Shown one piece after another: positions 28,954 to 39,371 of a stretch of 40,060 nt of DNA; positions within the stretch are counted from its first letter, which is position 1, and each line of letters begins with the position of its first letter. The position numbers and the translations under genes are program-made. The notes beneath the pieces are model-generated. The model ran no database searches. It was not told the origin of the DNA and saw only the letters and a program-made list of their open reading frames with translations. The stretch is from Paenibacillus cisolokensis (lineage in GTDB: Bacteria; Bacillota; Bacilli; Paenibacillales; Paenibacillaceae): positions 1-40,060 of the forward strand of contig NZ_BOVJ01000127.1 of the NCBI RefSeq assembly GCF_018403665.1, read 5' to 3'.

Positions 28954-29076
28954 GCCGATGCTTACGAGGTGACTTTGCCCTGCGCAAAGTCTAAGCCAAT
29001 GCTTACGAGGTGACTTTGCCCTGCGCAAAGTCTAAGCCAATGCTTACGAGGTGACTTTGCCCTGTGCAAAGTCTTT
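28954..29076 (+). repeat. Three 41-bp tandem repeats with internal hairpins between fliP and fliQ
   Basis: Units at 28954-28994, 28995-29035 and 29036-29076 are nearly identical. Each contains the perfect inverted repeat GACTTTGC-CCTGC-GCAAAGTC (8-bp stem, 5-base loop; CCTGT loop in copy 3). Each also contains a five-codon frame ATG CTT ACG AGG TGA. The third copy runs into the fliQ Shine-Dalgarno TAGGAGGT (29076-29083). Confidence 0.95.
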
Positions 29077-29088
29077 AGGAGGTCAATC

Positions 29089-29358
29089 GTGAATTCCGAA
29101 TTCGTCATCGGGCTGGCGGGACGGGCGGTCTATACGATTCTTGAAGCCAGCGCGCCGATGCTTGTCAGCGGTCTGGTCGTCGGTCTGATCGTCAGCATTT
29201 TGCAGGCGACGACGCAAATTCAGGAACAGACGCTTGCCTTCGTCCCGAAAATTGTCGCCGTGCTCGTATCGATCATTCTGTTCGGACCGTGGATTCTGAA
29301 CACGTTGATCGGCTTTACGTACAACTTGCTTAACAATCTCCATCAATACATCGGATAG
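29089..29358 (+). CDS. fliQ: FliQ, export gate membrane protein
   Basis: 89 residues, two membrane hairpins, the standard FliQ length. LVSGLVVGLIVSILQATTQI and QEQTLAFVPKIVAVLVSIIL are the family core. FliQ packs around the FliP-FliR core of the export gate. The GTG 29089 start follows TAGGAGGT by 5 bases. The 135-base gap upstream is filled by the tandem repeats, unlike the overlapping genes on either side. The fliR GTG follows 2 bases after the stop. Confidence 0.95.
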   Translation: MNSEFVIGLAGRAVYTILEASAPMLVSGLVVGLIVSILQATTQIQEQTLAFVPKIVAVLVSIILFGPWILNTLIGFTYNLLNNLHQYIG

Positions 29359-29360
29359 GC

Positions 29361-30162
29361 GTGTTTTCGGTGGCATGGATTCTGCAAGGTTTTTCTGTTT
29401 TTTTGCTCATATTCTGTCGGATAACCGCATTTTTTGTCGTCGCTCCGGTGTTTTCGCATCGAACCGTACCGGCGCAGTTCAAAATCGGACTCGGTTTTGT
29501 CGTGTCGGTTCTCGTCTTTCTCGTGTACGGGATGAAACAGACGGTCGTTCCGGACGCCGAATACATATTGTTCGTTATCCGGGAAGTGCTTGTCGGCCTT
29601 CTTCTCGGCTTTACGGCCGCCATGTTTTTGCCGCCGTCCAGACGGCGGGCGCGTTTATCGATTTGCAGATGGGATTTGCGATGGCCAATGTGTTCGATCC
29701 GGCTACGGGCGCCAACTCGCCGATCATGGGCCAGTTCAAATACATCGTGCTGACGCTCGTTTTTTGTCGATGAACGGCCACCATTTTTTACTGCGCGCGC
29801 TGCTCGACAGCTACCAGTGGGTGCCGCTGTCGAACCGTCTGTTTCAGGAAATATACGCCGGAGGGGTTAGCGGCTTTCTTGTGCGGACGTTCACCGAGAC
29901 GTTTATGATCGCCCTGCAGATCGCGGCGCCGCTCATTGTAGCGATGTTTCTGACGGACGTCGGCCTCGGTTTTCTGGCGCGAACCGCACCGCAGTACAAC
30001 GTGTTCGTCATCGGGATTCCGCTCAAAATATTGATCGGCTTGATCATGCTGATGCTGCTGATGCCGGCGTTTTCGAGCTTGTTCGAGCAGCTGTTCGTTC
30101 ATCTTTTCGATTCGCTTGAACGGTTGTTCGGCTTGCTGCAAGGCCGGGCACAATCCGGATAG
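29361..30162 (+). CDS. fliR: FliR, export gate membrane protein (two apparent frameshifts)
   Basis: 267 residues after repair, about six membrane helices. ILQGFSVFLLIFCRITAFFV, then FIDLQMGFAMANVFDPATGA and FLTDVGLGFLARTAPQYNVF are typical. FliR completes the FliP5FliQ4FliR1 gate. Breaks lie at the T5 run 29625-29629 (six needed) and the T6 run 29760-29765 (seven needed). Both halves around each break are conserved, so the gene is judged functional. GTG 29361 has little visible ribosome site and probably depends on coupling to fliQ. Confidence 0.94.
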
Positions 30163-30174
30163 GGGGCGCGCCGC

Positions 30175-31270
30175 ATGCAGACGTATCGCTGGCAGCTCGA
30201 TCTGCAAATGTTCAATCAGGAGAAGACCGAGAAAGCGACGCCGAAGAAGAGGCAGGAGACCCGCCAAAAAGGCCAGGTTGCCAAAACGGTGGAGTTGCCC
30301 GGGGCGCTCATCCTGCTGTTTGCTTTCCTCAGTTTTTTCTTGCTCGGCGGGTTTTACAAGGAGCGGCTTCTGCACCTGTTCGGGGATTTGCTGCAAGACT
30401 GGCTCACGATGGAATTGTCGGCCGGCAACGTCATGTCGCTCGCTTATCAGGTCATGATGGAAGTCGGGCTGATGCTGGCGCCGATTTTTGCGATCGCCGT
30501 CGTCGTCGCCATCGTGGCCAATCTGATACAGTTCGGCTTTCTGCTGTCGGGCGAGCCGCTCAAGATGAAGCTGAACAAGCTGAATCCGATCAACGGGCTG
30601 AAACAAATTTTTCCGTCCGCTCGCTCGTCGAATTCGTCAAAAGCGTACTGAAGCTGATCGTCATCGGGCTGCTCGTCTTCTGGACGATCAGCTCGGAATG
30701 GAAACGGATGCTGTCGCTTTCGTTTCTGTCGGTCGAAGAGATATTCGGATTCGCCGCGAGCCTGACGCTCAGGCTGGGGCTGCAGATCGGCGCCGTGCTC
30801 TTCGTGCTGGCCGTTCTGGACTACCTATATCAAAGGTACGAATACGAGAAGAGCATCCGGATGTCCAAGCAGGACATCAAGGACGAATTCAAAAACACGA
30901 AGGCAATCCCCTGATCAAAGGCCGCATTCGGGAGCAGCAGCGCAAGATGGCGCTTCGGCGGATGATGCAGGAGATTCCGAAAGCGGATGTCGTCATTACG
31001 AACCCGACGCATTTTGCCGTGGCGCTCCGGTATGACGCGTCCGAGATGGAGGCGCCTGTCGTCGTCGCCAAAGGGATGGATTACGTCGCCCTGCGCATCA
31101 AGGAGATCGCCAAGGAGCACGGCGTCGTGACGATGGAGAACAAGCCTCTTGCCCGGGCGCTCTACGATCGGACCGATATCGGCGACATGATTCCGGGCGA
31201 TCTGTTCCAGGCGGTGGCGGAGGTGTTGGCATACGTCTACAAAATAAAAGGACGCGTCAAATCATCTTAA
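30175..31270 (+). CDS. flhB: FlhB, export gate switch protein (two apparent frameshifts)
   Basis: 365 residues after repair. EKTEKATPKKRQETRQKGQV is the N-terminal signature, followed by four membrane helices and a cytoplasmic domain. The autocleavage motif NPTH is present (31001-31012, near residue 277) in VVITNPTHFAVALRYD. Cleavage there lets FliK switch export from hook to filament. Breaks lie at the T5 run 30608-30612 (six needed) and at GG 30902-30903 (three needed, giving NTKGNPLIKG). The second is the only break not in a run of four or more. Confidence 0.94.
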
Positions 31271-31294
31271 TCAAGGATAACGGGAGGGACCGTC

Positions 31295-33329
31295 ATGAAG
31301 CCATTCAAGGACTTGGGCATATTGTTCGGCATTATCGGAATCGTCCTCATGATGGTCATTCCGGTGCCGCTCGGACTGCTCGATATCCTGCTCGTCGTCA
31401 ACATCTCGCTGGCGCTCATCATCCTGCTTATTGCGATGAACACGAAAGACGCGCTCGATTTTTCCATATTCCCGGCGCTTCTGCTCATTACGACGCTGTT
31501 CCGTCTGGCGCTTAACGTCTCGACAACGCGGAACATTTTGCAGCATGCGGAAGGCGGGGAAGTCATCGAGACGTTCGGCAACTGGGTGGCCGGAGGCGAA
31601 ATTGCGATTGGCTTCATCGTATTCCTCATTCTGGTCGTCGTCCAATTTATCGTCATTACCAAAGGCTCCGAGCGGGTGGCGGAAGTGGCTGCGCGCTTCA
31701 CGCTCGACGCGATGCCCGGCAAACAGATGAGCATCGACGCCGATTTGAACGCCGGGCTGATCAATGAGCAGCAGGCCCGGGAACGCCGGGCCAAAATCGA
31801 GCGCGAGGCCGATTTCTACGGGGCGATGGACGGCGCAAGCAAGTTTGTCAAAGGGGATGCGATCGCCGCGATTATTATTCTGCTTATCAATCTGATCGGC
31901 GGATTTGTCGTCGGCATGGCCATTCACGACATGAGCTTTCAAGAGTCGCTCAGCACGTATTCCATTTTGACGATCGGCGACGGGCTTGTCAGCCAAATTC
32001 CTGCGCTGCTGATCTCGACAGCGGCGGGGCTCATCGTGACGCGCGCGGCTTCCGAGGGCAATTTGGCGCACGATGTGACGGGACAGCTGTTCCGGTATCC
32101 GCAGCTGCTGTATATCGTGGCCGGCACGATCGCGCTGCTCGGCTTGTTCACGCCGATCGGCGTGACCGCGACGCTGCCGCTCGCGGCGGTCGTGGCGTTC
32201 GCCGCTTGGCGGATGCAGCAGACGCTGACGAAAAGCAGCAGCAAGAAGAACTGATGGAAGAGGAGCAGCAGATCGAAGAAGTGAGAAGCCCGGAAAGCGT
32301 CGTCAGCCTGCTTCAGGTCGATCCGATCGAATTCGAATTCGGCTATGGGCTCATTCCGCTCGCGGATACGCAGCAAGGCGGCGATCTGCTCGACCGCATC
32401 ATTATGATCCGCAGGCAGTGCGCGCTCGAGCTCGGCCTCGTCGTTCCGGTCATCCGGATACGCGACAATATCCAGCTCAAGCCGAACGAATATGTCATCA
32501 AGATTAAAGGCAATACGGTCGCCAGAGGCGAGCTGCTGCTCAACCATTACCTGGCGATGAGTCCCGGAATCGAAGATGACGACGTGATCGGCATCGAAAC
32601 GACGGAACCGGCATTCGGATTGCCGGCGCTGTGGATCGACGAAACGACCAAAGAGCGGGCGGAGCTCGCGGGCTATACGGTCGTCGATCCGCCGTCGGTC
32701 GTGGCGACCCACTTGACGGAAGTGATCAAGCGCCACGCCCATGAACTGCTCGGACGCCAGGAAACGAAGGCGCTGATCGAAAACGTCAAGGAGACGTATC
32801 CGGCGCTTGTCGACGAGCTGATTCCTTCGCTGTTGTCGATCGGCGACGTGCAGAAGGTGCTCGCGAAGCTGCTGAAGGAAAAATATCGATCCGCGATCTT
32901 GTCACGATTCTCGAGACGTTGGCCGACCATGCGCCATTCACCAAAGACCCGAACGTTCTGACCGAATACGTCAGACAAGCGCTGTCCCGGCAAATTACCC
33001 AGCAATTCTCGGGGGGCGGCGATACGCTGCGCGTCATTACGGTAGGGCCGGGGCTGGAGAAGCGCATCGCGGAATCGGTTCAGCAATCCGAACAGGGCAG
33101 CTATCTGGCGCTCGATCCCGTCGCCACGCAGCAAATCTATCATAAGCTCCGCGAGCAGGTGAGCCGGGTCGCGCAGTCCGGACAAAATCCGATCGTTCTG
33201 GCTTCTCCGACTATCCGGATGTATTTGCGCCAGATCGTCGAGCGGACGATGCAGGATGTGCCGGTTCTCTCATACAGCGAGCTTGAGCCGAACGTCGAAG
33301 TTCAAAGCGTCGGGGTGGTGAATTTATGA
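31295..33329 (+). CDS. flhA: FlhA, export gate protein (two apparent frameshifts)
   Basis: 678 residues after repair, the normal length. About eight membrane helices (from ILFGIIGIVLMMVIPVPLGL) include the FHIPEP-type segment (FRLALNVSTTRNIL, RFTLDAMPGKQMSIDADL). The large cytoplasmic domain (about 330-678) docks chaperone-substrate complexes. Breaks lie at the A4 run 32231-32234 (five needed, in the linker QTLTKKQQQEEL) and the A5 run 32879-32883 (six needed, KEKISIRDLVTILETL). ATG 31295 follows GGGAGGGA. The stop overlaps the flhF ATG. Confidence 0.95.
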
Positions 33330-34539
33330 GAGTAAAGCGTTATGTCGCCGGCTCCATGGCCGAGGCGCTGCCGATCATTCGCAGCGAGCTCGGCAAGGAT
33401 GCGGTCATACTGAACACGAAGGAACTGAAAACGGGCGGGTTTCTCGGGTTGTTCGGAAAGCGGAAAGTCGAGGTGATCGCCGCCGTCGAAGCCGCTTTGC
33501 CGCCGGAACCGGCCGCGCAGCAGCGAAAGGCGCCTCCGCCTTCGTCCTCTAATGTGCGGACGTTATATGCGGTCAAAGGGGAAGCGGCCGGTCCCGATTC
33601 GGCGCAGGAGGCGCCGGCCGAACCGTCTGCTGCGGCGCGCCCGGCGCCCGAAAGCCGGCCCGACCCGCAGCAGGAACAGCAGCTGCTGAAAGAAATCCGG
33701 GAGTTGAAAGCGTACGTGTCGCGTTTGCCGGTCACGGCCGCATCGCTGTCCGGTCCGCTGCGCCGGCTATCCGATCGGCTGCTTGCGCAGGAAGTGGCGC
33801 CGGCAATGGTCGACCGTCTGCTCGACGAGCTGCGGAAAAGGAACAGGCCGGCACGGAGACGGATGCGGCGCAGCTCTGGCAAGCCGCGAGCCGGGTGCTG
33901 ACCGGCTGGCTGGAGCCGCTCGTGGACGAGGGAATTCGGCCGGATACGCGCGTCGTCCATTTTGTCGGACCGACAGGCGTGGGCAAGACGACGACGATCG
34001 CCAAGCTGGCCGCCGAACAGTCGATCCGGAACCGGCGCAAGATCGGCTTCATTACGTCCGATACATACCGCATTGCCGCCGTCGAACAGCTGAGAACGTA
34101 TGCGTCGATATTGAACGCGCCGATGGAGGTCGTCATCTCCCACGCCGATCTGGACCGCGCTTTCCGGCAGCTGGAAAACTGCGAGCTGATCTTCATGGAT
34201 ACGGCGGGCCGCAATTTCCGCAGCGAGCTTCACGTATCCGAAGTGAACAGCCTGCTGCGCGCGGGCGACCGGAGCGACACTTATCTCGTGCTCAGCATGA
34301 CGGCGAAATCGGCCGATATGACGGCGATCGCCGGACAATTCGCCAAATACGGCGTAACCAAGGCGTTGTTCACGAAGCTGGACGAGACCGAAACGTACGG
34401 GGGCATCCTCAACGTCGTGCTCGAGCATCAGCTCAAGTTGGCCTATATTACCGGGGGACAGACGGTGCCGGACGACATCGAGCCTTTTCGCGCAGACCGT
34501 TATGTCGCCAAGCTGCTGGGAGATGCTCCCGATGATTGA
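33326..34539 (+). CDS. flhF: FlhF, SRP-type GTPase for flagellar placement (one apparent frameshift)
   Basis: 404 residues after repair. FlhF sets the number and site of flagella. The N-terminal B domain (RVKRYVAGSMAEALPIIRSE) is followed by a Pro/Ala-rich linker, an N domain and the SRP G domain. G1 is [15 protein letters not shown] (near 215), followed by DTYRIAAVEQLRTYA, DTAGRN and TKLDET. The break is at the A4 run 33836-33839 (five needed), between the N and G domains. ATG 33326 overlaps the flhA stop (ATGA). It overlaps flhG by 8 bases. Confidence 0.95.
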
Positions 34540-35400
34540 TCAGGCGGAGGCGCTTCGCCATCTCGTGCTCCGCCGGGAGCGGCAGGAGGCGGGCCGGCAG
34601 ACCCGGATCGTCACGGTAACCAGCGGAAAAGGCGGCGTCGGCAAATCCAACTTCAGTCTCAATTTCGCGCTCTGCCTGCAGCGGCTCGGCCAGCAGGTGC
34701 TCGTCTTCGACGCCGATATCGGCATGGCGAACATCGACGTGCTGATGGGCCAATCGTCGCGGTACAGCCTGTACCATCTGCTGAAGCGCGAGAAGACGAT
34801 CTGGGACATTATCCAGACCGGGCCGGAAAACCTGCACTATGTCGCCGGCGGCTCCGGCTTCGCGGATTTGCTCGATCTGACGCCGGACGAGCTCGATCAT
34901 TTCACCGAACAGATCGGGAAGCTGCAAGGCCGGTACGATATTATTCTGTTCGATACGGGAGCGGGCTTGTCCAAGGAAGCGGCCCGGCTTATCGCCGCGG
35001 CGGAAGAGGCGATCGTCGTCACGACACCGGAGCCGACGTCCATTACCGATGCCTACGCGCTCGTCAAAATGGTGCTCGCGCTCGAAGTGGACGTCCGTTT
35101 CCGGCTTGTCGTCAACCGGGCGGAAAGCTTCGCGGAAGGACGTACGACCGCCGAAAAATCGATATGGCGGCCAAACGGTTTCTGAAAACGGAGCTGCCGA
35201 CGCTCGGCATCGTGCGTGACGATGTCCATGTGCGGAAGGCGGTCAGGCAGCAGGTGCCGTTCACGGTCGCTTATCCGGATGCCGACGCTTCGCGGGCCAT
35301 TGCCGAAATGGCGCGCAAATATCTGGATTTGCCGGGCGCGGATTCCCGTGGCGGCGGGGTCAGACAATTTATACAGCGAATGTTCGGACGGAAATTCTGA
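34532..35400 (+). CDS. flhG: FlhG (YlxH/MinD2), MinD-like ATPase partner of FlhF (one apparent frameshift)
   Basis: 289 residues after repair. FlhG stimulates FlhF GTPase and controls flagellar number. The deviant Walker A is TSGKGGVGKSNFSLNFALCL (near 31-40), followed by VFDADIGMANIDVLMG and DTGAGLSKEA. A basic C-terminal helix (RQFIQRMFGRKF) probably binds membrane. The break is at the A5 run 35154-35158 (six needed, TAEKIDMAAKRFLKTEL). The start is ATG 34532 inside the end of flhF, 9 bases after GGGAG; ATG 34523 is an alternative. Confidence 0.94.
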
Positions 35401-35426
35401 TCCTAATGAATGGGAGGAGACTTCTG

Positions 35427-36812
35427 ATGGCGCCAGCGGATCCATATCGCGTGGTGGTTGTCGACGATTCGGCGTTCATGCGCAAAGTCATCACGGATCT
35501 GATCGAAGCGGACGGGCAGTTCACCGTTGTCGCTACCGCGACGACAGGCGTGGAAGCGCTGGCCGAGATCCGGCGGCATCGTCCCGACGCCGTGACGCTC
35601 GATCTGGAAATGCCGGAGATGAACGGGCTGGAGGCGCTTCGGCTTATTATGAAGGAATGCCCGACGCCGGTCATTATGTTCTCGGGGATAAGCGAACAGA
35701 ATACGCGCGATACGATTCAGGCTTTGCAATCGGGGGCGTTCGATTTCATCCGCAAGCCGACGCTGGGCGCTTCCCGCGATATTCATCTGATCGGCAGACA
35801 GCTTCTGGAGAAGCTGCGCACCGCCGTAATGGCGCGGCGGCCGGGTTTGCCGCCCCGCGGCTCTGCGGCCGCGCCGCCGGTACGGCAGCGTCCGCAGCCG
35901 GCGCCCCTTTCGCCGGATGCGAAGCGCGGCCGCGCTGTAAAGGAGAAGCCGGAGCCGGGCGCTGCCGCCGGCCGGCAGCCGAACGCGGGAAGCGAAGAGA
36001 AGGCGGCGGCCGTCCGCCGCAAGGCAGCCGCGCCTTCTGCGAATCCGCCGTCCGCCGCCGCTCCGGTCAAGCCGGTCAAGCCCGCGGCAGCCGCTGCGCC
36101 GCTGACGGGCGCTGCGGGTACGGCGCGTCCGCCGGCTGCGGTCCGTCGGCCCGACGAAGCGGCCTATCGGTTTCGCGACATCGTCGCGATCGGCACGTCG
36201 ACCGGCGGCCCGCGGGCGCTGCACGAGGTCGTGACGGCGCTTCCGGCCGATCTGGCGGCGCCGGTGCTCGTCGTGCAGCATATGCCTCCGCGCTTCACGC
36301 TTTCGCTGGCCGAGCGGCTCGACGCTTTCAGCGCGCTCAAAGTTACCGAAGCGCGGCAGGGAGAGAGAGTAGCCGCGGGCGTCGTCTATATCGCCCCCGG
36401 AGGCTTCCATCTCGAATTGGGACGGGACGCGGACGGCTATTTCATCCGGCTGACGGACGCTCATCCCCGCAGCGGGCACAGGCCTTCGGTCGACGTCCTG
36501 TTCGAGTCGCTCGTCCCGTATACCGAGCTGCGGCGGCACGCCGTCATTATGACGGGAATGGGCAGCGACGGGACGAAAGGGATGATCGCGCTTGCGAAAA
36601 GCGGAGCGGTATCGACAATCGCCGAAGCCGAAGAGACATGCGTCGTATTCGGCATGCCCCGGGCGGCCATCGAAAGCGGAAGCGTGCGGACGGTTCTGCC
36701 GCTGCACCGCATAGCGGGACATCTCGCGGACGCGGTCCGAGGCCGGGATCGTGACGGCGCTGGGGACGGGGACGTCCTTCGGAACATCGGGAATCCGGAA
36801 CGCAATATTTAG
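35427..36812 (+). CDS. cheB: CheB, chemotaxis protein-glutamate methylesterase
   Basis: 461 residues, about 100 longer than usual. The receiver domain (1-125) has Asp59 in AVTLDLEMPEMNGLEAL. An exceptionally long Ala/Pro/Arg/Lys-rich linker (about 135-245) follows. The methylesterase domain has Ser in AIGTSTGGPRALHE, His in VVQHMPPRFTLSLAERLD and Asp in MTGMGSDGTKGM. It removes methyl groups from receptors to adjust adaptation. ATG 35427 is preceded by GGGAGGA; an in-frame ATG 35406 lies before that site. Intact. Confidence 0.94.
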   Translation: MAPADPYRVVVVDDSAFMRKVITDLIEADGQFTVVATATTGVEALAEIRRHRPDAVTLDLEMPEMNGLEALRLIMKECPTPVIMFSGISEQNTRDTIQALQSGAFDFIRKPTLGASRDIHLIGRQLLEKLRTAVMARRPGLPPRGSAAAPPVRQRPQPAPLSPDAKRGRAVKEKPEPGAAAGRQPNAGSEEKAAAVRRKAAAPSANPPSAAAPVKPVKPAAAAAPLTGAAGTARPPAAVRRPDEAAYRFRDIVAIGTSTGGPRALHEVVTALPADLAAPVLVVQHMPPRFTLSLAERLDAFSALKVTEARQGERVAAGVVYIAPGGFHLELGRDADGYFIRLTDAHPRSGHRPSVDVLFESLVPYTELRRHAVIMTGMGSDGTKGMIALAKSGAVSTIAEAEETCVVFGMPRAAIESGSVRTVLPLHRIAGHLADAVRGRDRDGAGDGDVLRNIGNPERNI

Positions 36813-36827
36813 GTTAAGAGGAGGTGC

Positions 36828-38897
36828 ATGGCCGTGGATATGAATGCGTACTTATCGATGTTTATTGATGAAGCGGGCGACCATCTGCAAGCGTTGAACG
36901 ACAACATGCTGCAGCTGGAAAATACGCCCGAGGACTTGACGATCGTCCAGGCCATATTTCGTTCGGCCCATACCTTGAAAGGGATGGCGGCGACGATGGG
37001 CTTCGAGGATCTGGCTTCCCTGACGCATGAAATGGAAAATGTGCTCGATCTGGTGCGCAACAGCAAGCTGCGGATGGACAGTTTCATCTTCGATACGCTC
37101 TTCAAATCATTGGACGCGCTGGAATCGATGGTGCAGGATATTACGGCCGGAGGAGCGGGGAGCGCCGATGTGTCCGCGATCGTCGCTTCGCTGCAGGCGA
37201 TCGTGAAAGGAGATTACAACGCCGGCGGCGGTCCCGCAGCGGGCGGCGCCGCCGAAGGCGCAGCGGGCGCCGGGGATTCCGGATTGCAGCTTGACCAGTA
37301 TCAAGTGTCCGTTCTCCAGCAGTCGATGGACAGCGGCCACCAGGTCTACCATATTACGGTGACGGTCCGCGAAGATTGCGTGCTGAAAGCGGCCCGTGCC
37401 TATATGGTTTTCGATTTGCTGGAGCGGCACGGGGAAGTCGTGAAATCGGAGCCTTCCGTTCAGGATCTGGAGCAGGAGAAATTCGATCGTACCTTTACCG
37501 TATTTGCCATCTCCTCGTTATCGCAGGAGGAGCTGCAGCAGCAGATCGCCGCTATTTCCGAAATCGAAGAAGCCGCTGTGACGAAGCTTGATCCCGAATC
37601 GCTGCAAATATTGGCCAGACCGAACGTTCCTTCCGCCCCCGCGGCGCCTTCCGCGCCCCCTGCGGCCGGAGCGCCGGAAGCGGCCCGGGAAGCGAAGCGG
37701 CAGGCTGCGGCCGCCAAGGCGCAAACCGCCGCGGCTGGAGGAGCGCTTCCGCGGACGATCCGCGTCGATATCGACCGGCTGGACACCTTGATGAACCTGT
37801 TCAGCGAACTGTTGATCGACCGCGTCCGACTGGAGCAGCTCGCTTCGGAAATTCGCAAGCCGGAGCTGACCGATACGGTCGAGCATCTGACCCGCGTCAG
37901 CGGCGATTTGCAAAATATCGTGCTGAAGCTGCGCATGGTGCCGGTCGAATCCGTATTCAACCGTTTTCCGCGAATGATCCGGGACTTGGCCAAAAGCCTG
38001 GGCAAGAAGGTCGAGCTGGTCATCACCGGCGCGGAAACCGAGCTCGATCGTACCGTGATCGACGAAATCGGCGATCCGCTCGTCCATCTTCTGCGCAACT
38101 CGATCGACCACGGTCTCGAAAGCGTGAGCGAGCGGATCGCGGCCGGCAAGCCGGAGACGGGCACCGTTCATCTGCGCGCTTACCATAGCGGCAACCATGT
38201 GTTCATCGAAGTCGAGGACGACGGCCGGGGGATCAATCGCGAGAAGGTGAAGAACAAGGCGATCGCAAGCGGCATTCTGACGGCGGAAGAAGCGGGCAAA
38301 ATGTCCGACGATGAAATCGCGATGCTTATCTTCGCGCCGGGCTTCAGCACGGCCGACACGATTTCCGATATTTCCGGACGCGGCGTCGGACTGGACGTCG
38401 TCCGCTCGAAGATCGCCTCGCTCGGCGGCAACGTGACGATCCGGACGTCGGAAGGCAAAGGTACGAAATTTTCCGTCGAGCTGCCGCTGACGCTGTCGAT
38501 CATCTCGGCGATGCTCGTGAAGCTCGGCTCGGAAAAATACGCCATTCCGCTTTCTTCCATTGCGGAAACGGCGATCATCCGGCAGGAGCAGATCCGCCTT
38601 ATCCACGGCAACCGGATGATCGAATATCGCGGCGCGGTCATTCCGGTGCTGTCGCTCAGCCGCATTCTCGAATCGCCGGATTATGACGAAAGCGCCGAGG
38701 AAGAAACCGAAGTTATTATCGTGCGGAAAGGCGATAAATGGGCTGCCGTCATGGTCGACGAATTTATCGGTCAAAGCGAGATCGTATTGAAGACGCTCGG
38801 CTCGTATTTGCCGAATACCGATATCGTGGCGGGGGCTACGATTCTCGGCGACGGTCAGGTCGCGCTCATTATCGATCCGAACGGATTGATCAAATAG
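36828..38897 (+). CDS. cheA: CheA, chemotaxis sensor histidine kinase
   Basis: 689 residues, complete. The P1 domain has phospho-His48 in FRSAHTLKGMAATMGF. P2 (about 150-255) binds CheY/CheB, and an Ala/Pro linker follows. P3 dimerisation begins at RTIRVDIDRLDTLMNLFSEL. The P4 ATPase shows the N box HLLRNSIDHGLE, G1 VEDDGRGI and G2 SGRGVGLDVV. P5 is CheW-like. It phosphorylates CheY and CheB. The ATG at 36828 follows AGGAGGTGC. Confidence 0.97.
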   Translation: MAVDMNAYLSMFIDEAGDHLQALNDNMLQLENTPEDLTIVQAIFRSAHTLKGMAATMGFEDLASLTHEMENVLDLVRNSKLRMDSFIFDTLFKSLDALESMVQDITAGGAGSADVSAIVASLQAIVKGDYNAGGGPAAGGAAEGAAGAGDSGLQLDQYQVSVLQQSMDSGHQVYHITVTVREDCVLKAARAYMVFDLLERHGEVVKSEPSVQDLEQEKFDRTFTVFAISSLSQEELQQQIAAISEIEEAAVTKLDPESLQILARPNVPSAPAAPSAPPAAGAPEAAREAKRQAAAAKAQTAAAGGALPRTIRVDIDRLDTLMNLFSELLIDRVRLEQLASEIRKPELTDTVEHLTRVSGDLQNIVLKLRMVPVESVFNRFPRMIRDLAKSLGKKVELVITGAETELDRTVIDEIGDPLVHLLRNSIDHGLESVSERIAAGKPETGTVHLRAYHSGNHVFIEVEDDGRGINREKVKNKAIASGILTAEEAGKMSDDEIAMLIFAPGFSTADTISDISGRGVGLDVVRSKIASLGGNVTIRTSEGKGTKFSVELPLTLSIISAMLVKLGSEKYAIPLSSIAETAIIRQEQIRLIHGNRMIEYRGAVIPVLSLSRILESPDYDESAEEETEVIIVRKGDKWAAVMVDEFIGQSEIVLKTLGSYLPNTDIVAGATILGDGQVALIIDPNGLIK

Positions 38898-38910
38898 GGA
38901 GGGCTGAAGC

Positions 38911-39369
38911 ATGGGAGAAGAATTGAAAGTGATCGTCTTCGCGCTGGCAAACGAGGAATACGGCATTGAAGTGGACAAAGTCCGCACGGTCGAGCGAATG
39001 GCCCCGATTACCCGGGTGCCGAAAACGCCGCCGTTTGTCAAAGGCGTCATGAATTTGCGCGGAGTTGTCGTCCCGGTTATCGATCTTAAAGGACGGTTCG
39101 GGTTAAAGGAGACGGAGCCGACCGAACAATCGCGGATTATCGTCGTGGCGGTGAACGATATGGAGGTCGGATTTATCGTCGACGCGGCGAACGACGTAAC
39201 GGACATCGACGAGGATGCGATCGACCAGCCGCCTGAGGTGGTCGGCGGCATCAAAGCCAAATATTTGCGCGGAATCGCCAAGCTGGACGACCGGCTGCTG
39301 ATCATGCTGAATCTGAGCGAAGTATTGAACAAAAACGAAATCGTTCAGCTTGAGCAGATGGAGGCTTAG
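38911..39369 (+). CDS. cheW: CheW, chemotaxis coupling protein
   Basis: 152 residues. CheW links receptors to CheA P5. Characteristic parts are FALANEEYGIEVDKVRTVER, ITRVPKTPPFVKGVMNLRGV and VPVIDLKGRFGL, with the LDDRLLIMLNLSEVL strand near the end. ATG 38911 follows AGGGAGGG 13 bases after cheA, which suggests matched expression. The cheC GTG starts 2 bases after the stop. Intact. Confidence 0.97.
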   Translation: MGEELKVIVFALANEEYGIEVDKVRTVERMAPITRVPKTPPFVKGVMNLRGVVVPVIDLKGRFGLKETEPTEQSRIIVVAVNDMEVGFIVDAANDVTDIDEDAIDQPPEVVGGIKAKYLRGIAKLDDRLLIMLNLSEVLNKNEIVQLEQMEA

Positions 39370-39371
39370 GT

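Noticed and set aside
28954..29076. CRISPR array
   Set aside because: The three units are directly adjacent with no unique spacers, and no cas genes are nearby.
7233..35400. Pseudogenisation of the flagellar/topA genes
   Set aside because: All breaks are one-base losses in short runs, with no other damage such as stops, larger deletions or lost motifs.
37518..39332. 604-codon minus-strand open frame opposite cheA/cheW
   Set aside because: Antisense shadow of two clearly conserved chemotaxis genes.
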